A DNA stretch of 6,867 nt, from positions 1 to 6,867 of the forward strand of contig JAFOED010000061.1 of assembly GCA_017380355.1 (NCBI GenBank), read 5' to 3'. A model generated the notes under the pieces. It was given only the letters and a program-made list of their open reading frames with translations. It searched no databases and was not told the origin of the DNA. The position numbers and the translations under genes are program-made. This document shows, in pieces, positions 4,803-6,867 of the stretch (positions are counted from its first letter, which is position 1; each line of letters begins with the position of its first letter). This stretch comes from Ruminococcus sp. GTDB lineage: Bacteria > Bacillota > Clostridia > Oscillospirales > Acutalibacteraceae.

Positions 4803-6134
4803 ATGAAGATCAATATGCCTGATGACGCTAAACTTATAATCAGAACATTAGAGGATAATGGATTTGAGTGTTTTGCAGTCGGTGGCTGTATACGAGACAG
4901 TATTTTAGAAAAAACTGTTAACGATTGGGATTTTACAACAAGTGCCACACCAGACGAAATATTGAAGTCTTTTGATTCTTACACCACGGTTGATATAGGG
5001 AAGAAGTACGGTACAATCTGTGTTGTTGTTAACGGAAAAAATTACGAAATTACAACATATCGAACAGAAGATAATTATTCTGATTCTCGTCATCCTGACT
5101 CGGTCTCTTTTTCAAAAAATCTTTTAGATGATTTGTCACGCAGAGACTTTACTGTTAACGCAATGGCTTATAATGACAGCATAGGCTTAGTGGATGAATA
5201 CGGCGGAATAGATGATTTAAAACTTGGTGTTATCCGTTGTATCGGCGATCCAGATGTCAGGTTTTCTGAAGATGCACTGCGAATTTTGCGTGCATTACGC
5301 TTTGCGTCTGTTTATGGATTTTCTATAGAGAGTAATACATCACAATCGATTTTAAGAAACAGAAATAATCTCTCGTTAATTGCACCTGAGCGAATTAACA
5401 AAGAGTTTTCAAAACTTCTCTGCGGTAATACTGTCGACTTTATTCTGCGCCGTTATAAAGATGTTATCGCTGTTTTTATTCCTGAAATTACTTGTATGTT
5501 TTCGTTTGACCAGAATAACAAACACCACAATAAAGACTTGTGGCGACACACTGTGTCAGCGGTTAAGAATACAACGCCTGATGAGATTTTGCGTATAGCA
5601 ATGTTATTACACGATATCGGCAAGCCGATGACCGTGCAAACAGACTCATTAGGTGTATCTCATTTTCCACAGCATCAGAAACTCTCTTCAGCTATGGCGA
5701 CTACAATCCTGAAACGTCTGAGATTTCCGAGTTATTATCTGAATGATGTTCGTATTTTAATTGAGCATCATGATGATAGGTTAGAGCCTGATAGAGCTAT
5801 GATTAAACGCTATATGAGGGACTTAGGCTCAGATATGGTATCTATGCTTCTTGATATTCAACGTGCAGATATTCTTGCACAGTCTTCATATAAACGTGTA
5901 GAAAAACTTAACACACTCGACGAGGTACATACACTTTATCTTGATATTCTTAATAATGATGAGTGCTATTCGCTCGATACTCTGGCGGTGAATGGTAAAG
6001 ATATTATTCACCTGGGTGTACAAAGTGGTGAAAAAATAGGTTTAATTTTAAACACTTTGCTTGATAAAGTAATTGATGATGAAGTTGAAAATATTAAAGA
6101 AGAGCTAGTTGCTTGTGCTTTGACGCTTATATAA
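4803..6134 (+). CDS. cca: CCA tRNA nucleotidyltransferase / poly(A) polymerase family protein with HD domain
   Basis: A cytoplasmic class II nucleotidyltransferase that most likely adds or repairs the 3'-terminal CCA of tRNAs using CTP and ATP. The catalytic head (about 20-145) shows AVGGCIRD (G27, G28, R31, D32), the metal-binding DWDF (D41, D43) and RRDFTVNAMA (113-122). EDALR at 156-160 is the EDxxR motif that selects ATP and CTP by base pairing. It is followed by RALRFAS and the neck motif ERINKEF (196-202). A C-terminal HD-type domain has HHN (241-243), H249 and HDIG (270-273), and would add phosphohydrolase activity or an RNA-binding role. Poly(A) polymerases share the fold, but spore-forming Firmicutes usually carry this form as the CCA enzyme. 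At 443 residues the length is normal and the gene is intact. The ATG at 4803 has a good ribosome site. It is monocistronic: own promoter, strong terminator right after the stop. Confidence 0.92.
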   Translation: MKINMPDDAKLIIRTLEDNGFECFAVGGCIRDSILEKTVNDWDFTTSATPDEILKSFDSYTTVDIGKKYGTICVVVNGKNYEITTYRTEDNYSDSRHPDSVSFSKNLLDDLSRRDFTVNAMAYNDSIGLVDEYGGIDDLKLGVIRCIGDPDVRFSEDALRILRALRFASVYGFSIESNTSQSILRNRNNLSLIAPERINKEFSKLLCGNTVDFILRRYKDVIAVFIPEITCMFSFDQNNKHHNKDLWRHTVSAVKNTTPDEILRIAMLLHDIGKPMTVQTDSLGVSHFPQHQKLSSAMATTILKRLRFPSYYLNDVRILIEHHDDRLEPDRAMIKRYMRDLGSDMVSMLLDIQRADILAQSSYKRVEKLNTLDEVHTLYLDILNNDECYSLDTLAVNGKDIIHLGVQSGEKIGLILNTLLDKVIDDEVENIKEELVACALTLI

Positions 6135-6163
6135 ACAGGTCTGATTTTTCAGACCTGTTTTTT
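6133..6163 (+). terminator. Intrinsic terminator of cca, overlapping its stop codon
   Basis: AAACAGGTCTGA (6133-6144) pairs perfectly over 12 bp with TCAGACCTGTTT (6149-6160) around a TTTT loop. The T-run is 6158-6163. The stem begins inside the TAA stop codon (6132-6134). This is one of the clearest signals in the window. Confidence 0.93.
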
Positions 6164-6227
6164 GCAATAAATAATATTGAAAATTTCATATTTTTCTAAA
6201 ATACTGTATATGCTTGAGCAAAAAATA

Positions 6228-6256
6228 TTGAATTATGCAAGATGATGTGATAAAAT
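6228..6256 (+). promoter_or_regulatory. Candidate promoter of the MurR/RpiR-family gene
   Basis: TTGAAT (6228-6233) and TAAAAT (6251-6256) lie 17 bases apart, with a TGA just before the -10. The start site would be near 6263. GAGGT at 6274-6278 lies 7 bases before the ATG at 6286. With the cca terminator upstream, this gene is a separate transcription unit. I saw no obvious operator palindrome. Confidence 0.65.
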
Positions 6257-6285
6257 GAAGTGATATATTTTGCGAGGTAACATAT

Positions 6286-6867
6286 ATGGTTTCTAATCTT
6301 TTAGTCAGAATCGATATGTCGCGCGACAAGTTTTCGAAAGGTCAGCGACGTATTGCTAGTTTTATAGAAGAACATTACGATGAAGCTGCGTTTATGACTG
6401 CTGCTAAGCTCGGCGAGATTGTTGGAGTTTCCGAGAGTACTGTTGTACGTTTTGCGACAGAAATCGGCTATTCTGGTTATCCGTCACTTCAGAAAGCGAT
6501 GCAGGAGATGATTCGTGATAAGCTGACCTCTATTCAGCGTATCGAAGTAACAACAGGCAGAATAGGAGAGAAAGACGTTCTCGACAGCGTTCTTAATCAG
6601 GATATCGATAAAATCAAACGTACTATTGAGGAAATTTCACGCGAAGATTTTGATCGCGCAGTTGATGCGATTATTAACGCTGAACATATTTATATTTTTG
6701 GTGTAAAGTCTGCTTCGTACATTGCAAGTTTCTTCGGATACTATCTTGATTTGATGTTTGGTAATGTTATTATGCTGAACACAACAAGTAAAACTACTAA
6801 TTACGAAAAACTTTTCCGCATTACTGAAAAGGACGTTATGATTGGTATCAGCTTCCCGCGTTATAGC
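6286..6867 (+). CDS. MurR/RpiR-family transcriptional regulator (N-terminal part, runs off the window)
   Basis: The frame is open from the ATG at 6286 to the right edge, giving 194 of about 280 residues expected for the family. These cytoplasmic regulators bind DNA through an N-terminal helix-turn-helix and sense a phosphosugar through a C-terminal SIS domain. They usually control sugar or amino-sugar use. Residues about 1-77 are the HTH_6 domain, with the typical run LGEIVGVSESTVVRFATEIG followed by YSGYPSLQKAM. The SIS domain begins near residue 125 (AVDAIINAEHIYIFGVKSAS) and is cut by the edge at ISFPRYS. The expected next step of the SIS fold, the Ser/Thr-rich phosphosugar loop, falls at or beyond the edge, so the ligand cannot be guessed. 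The ATG has a good GAGGT ribosome site. The target genes are unknown; no sugar gene is in view. Confidence 0.9.
   Translation, partial: MVSNLLVRIDMSRDKFSKGQRRIASFIEEHYDEAAFMTAAKLGEIVGVSESTVVRFATEIGYSGYPSLQKAMQEMIRDKLTSIQRIEVTTGRIGEKDVLDSVLNQDIDKIKRTIEEISREDFDRAVDAIINAEHIYIFGVKSASYIASFFGYYLDLMFGNVIMLNTTSKTTNYEKLFRITEKDVMIGISFPRYS

Noticed and set aside
4700..4948. Minus-strand open frame of 82 codons across the cca start
   Set aside because: It overlaps the cca promoter and first 48 codons, has no ribosome site, and shows no recognisable protein features.
5380..5598. Plus-strand open frame of 72 codons inside cca in another frame
   Set aside because: A shadow of cca; no ribosome site and no domain.

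Overview
The window looks like chromosomal DNA from a low-GC, endospore-forming member of the Clostridia (Firmicutes). The evidence is the pair spoIVB-spo0A, which occurs only in endospore formers, together with AT-rich sequence, purine-rich Shine-Dalgarno sites, a TTG start, and U-tract terminators placed just after stop codons. A gut Clostridia relative (Oscillospirales-like) is my guess for genus-level placement; no rRNA or other marker supports it.

Layout, left to right. (1) 1-228, plus strand: the last 27 codons of an unrecognised gene entering from the left, then about 150 bases packed with consecutive stem-loops, ending in a GC-rich hairpin and T-run. This resembles the 3' end of an IS200/IS605-type tnpB with its guide-RNA scaffold, but the identification is inferred. 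(2) 235-2604, minus: a complete Cu(I)-exporting P1B-type ATPase (CopA) with one heavy-metal-binding domain at each end. The C-terminal domain has its own in-frame ATG preceded by AAGGAGA, so a free CopZ-like chaperone might be made from the same mRNA. (3) 2721-4626, minus: spoIVB followed by spo0A, the conserved Firmicutes order. Each has its own candidate vegetative-type promoter, and there is a strong terminator after spo0A. (4) 4803-6134, plus: a CCA-adding enzyme/poly(A) polymerase family nucleotidyltransferase with an HD domain. It is divergent from spoIVB, with an excellent promoter and a strong terminator. (5) 6286-6867, plus: the first 194 codons of a MurR/RpiR-family (HTH plus SIS) regulator running off the right edge.

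How the genes relate: SpoIVB and Spo0A are both sporulation proteins. Spo0A is the master response regulator that starts the process. SpoIVB is the forespore-secreted protease that triggers late mother-cell sigma-K activation. CopA is copper detoxification, with no copper regulator or recognisable copper operator beside it. A perfect Spo0A-box heptamer lies between spo0A and the copA promoter, so a regulatory link is possible but untested. The CCA enzyme (tRNA 3' end maturation) and the MurR/RpiR regulator are separate transcription units. Most of the window is ordinary core genome. The parts worth a second look are the structured RNA at the left edge, the internal CopZ-like start in copA, the 0A box, and the altered acidic pocket in Spo0A.
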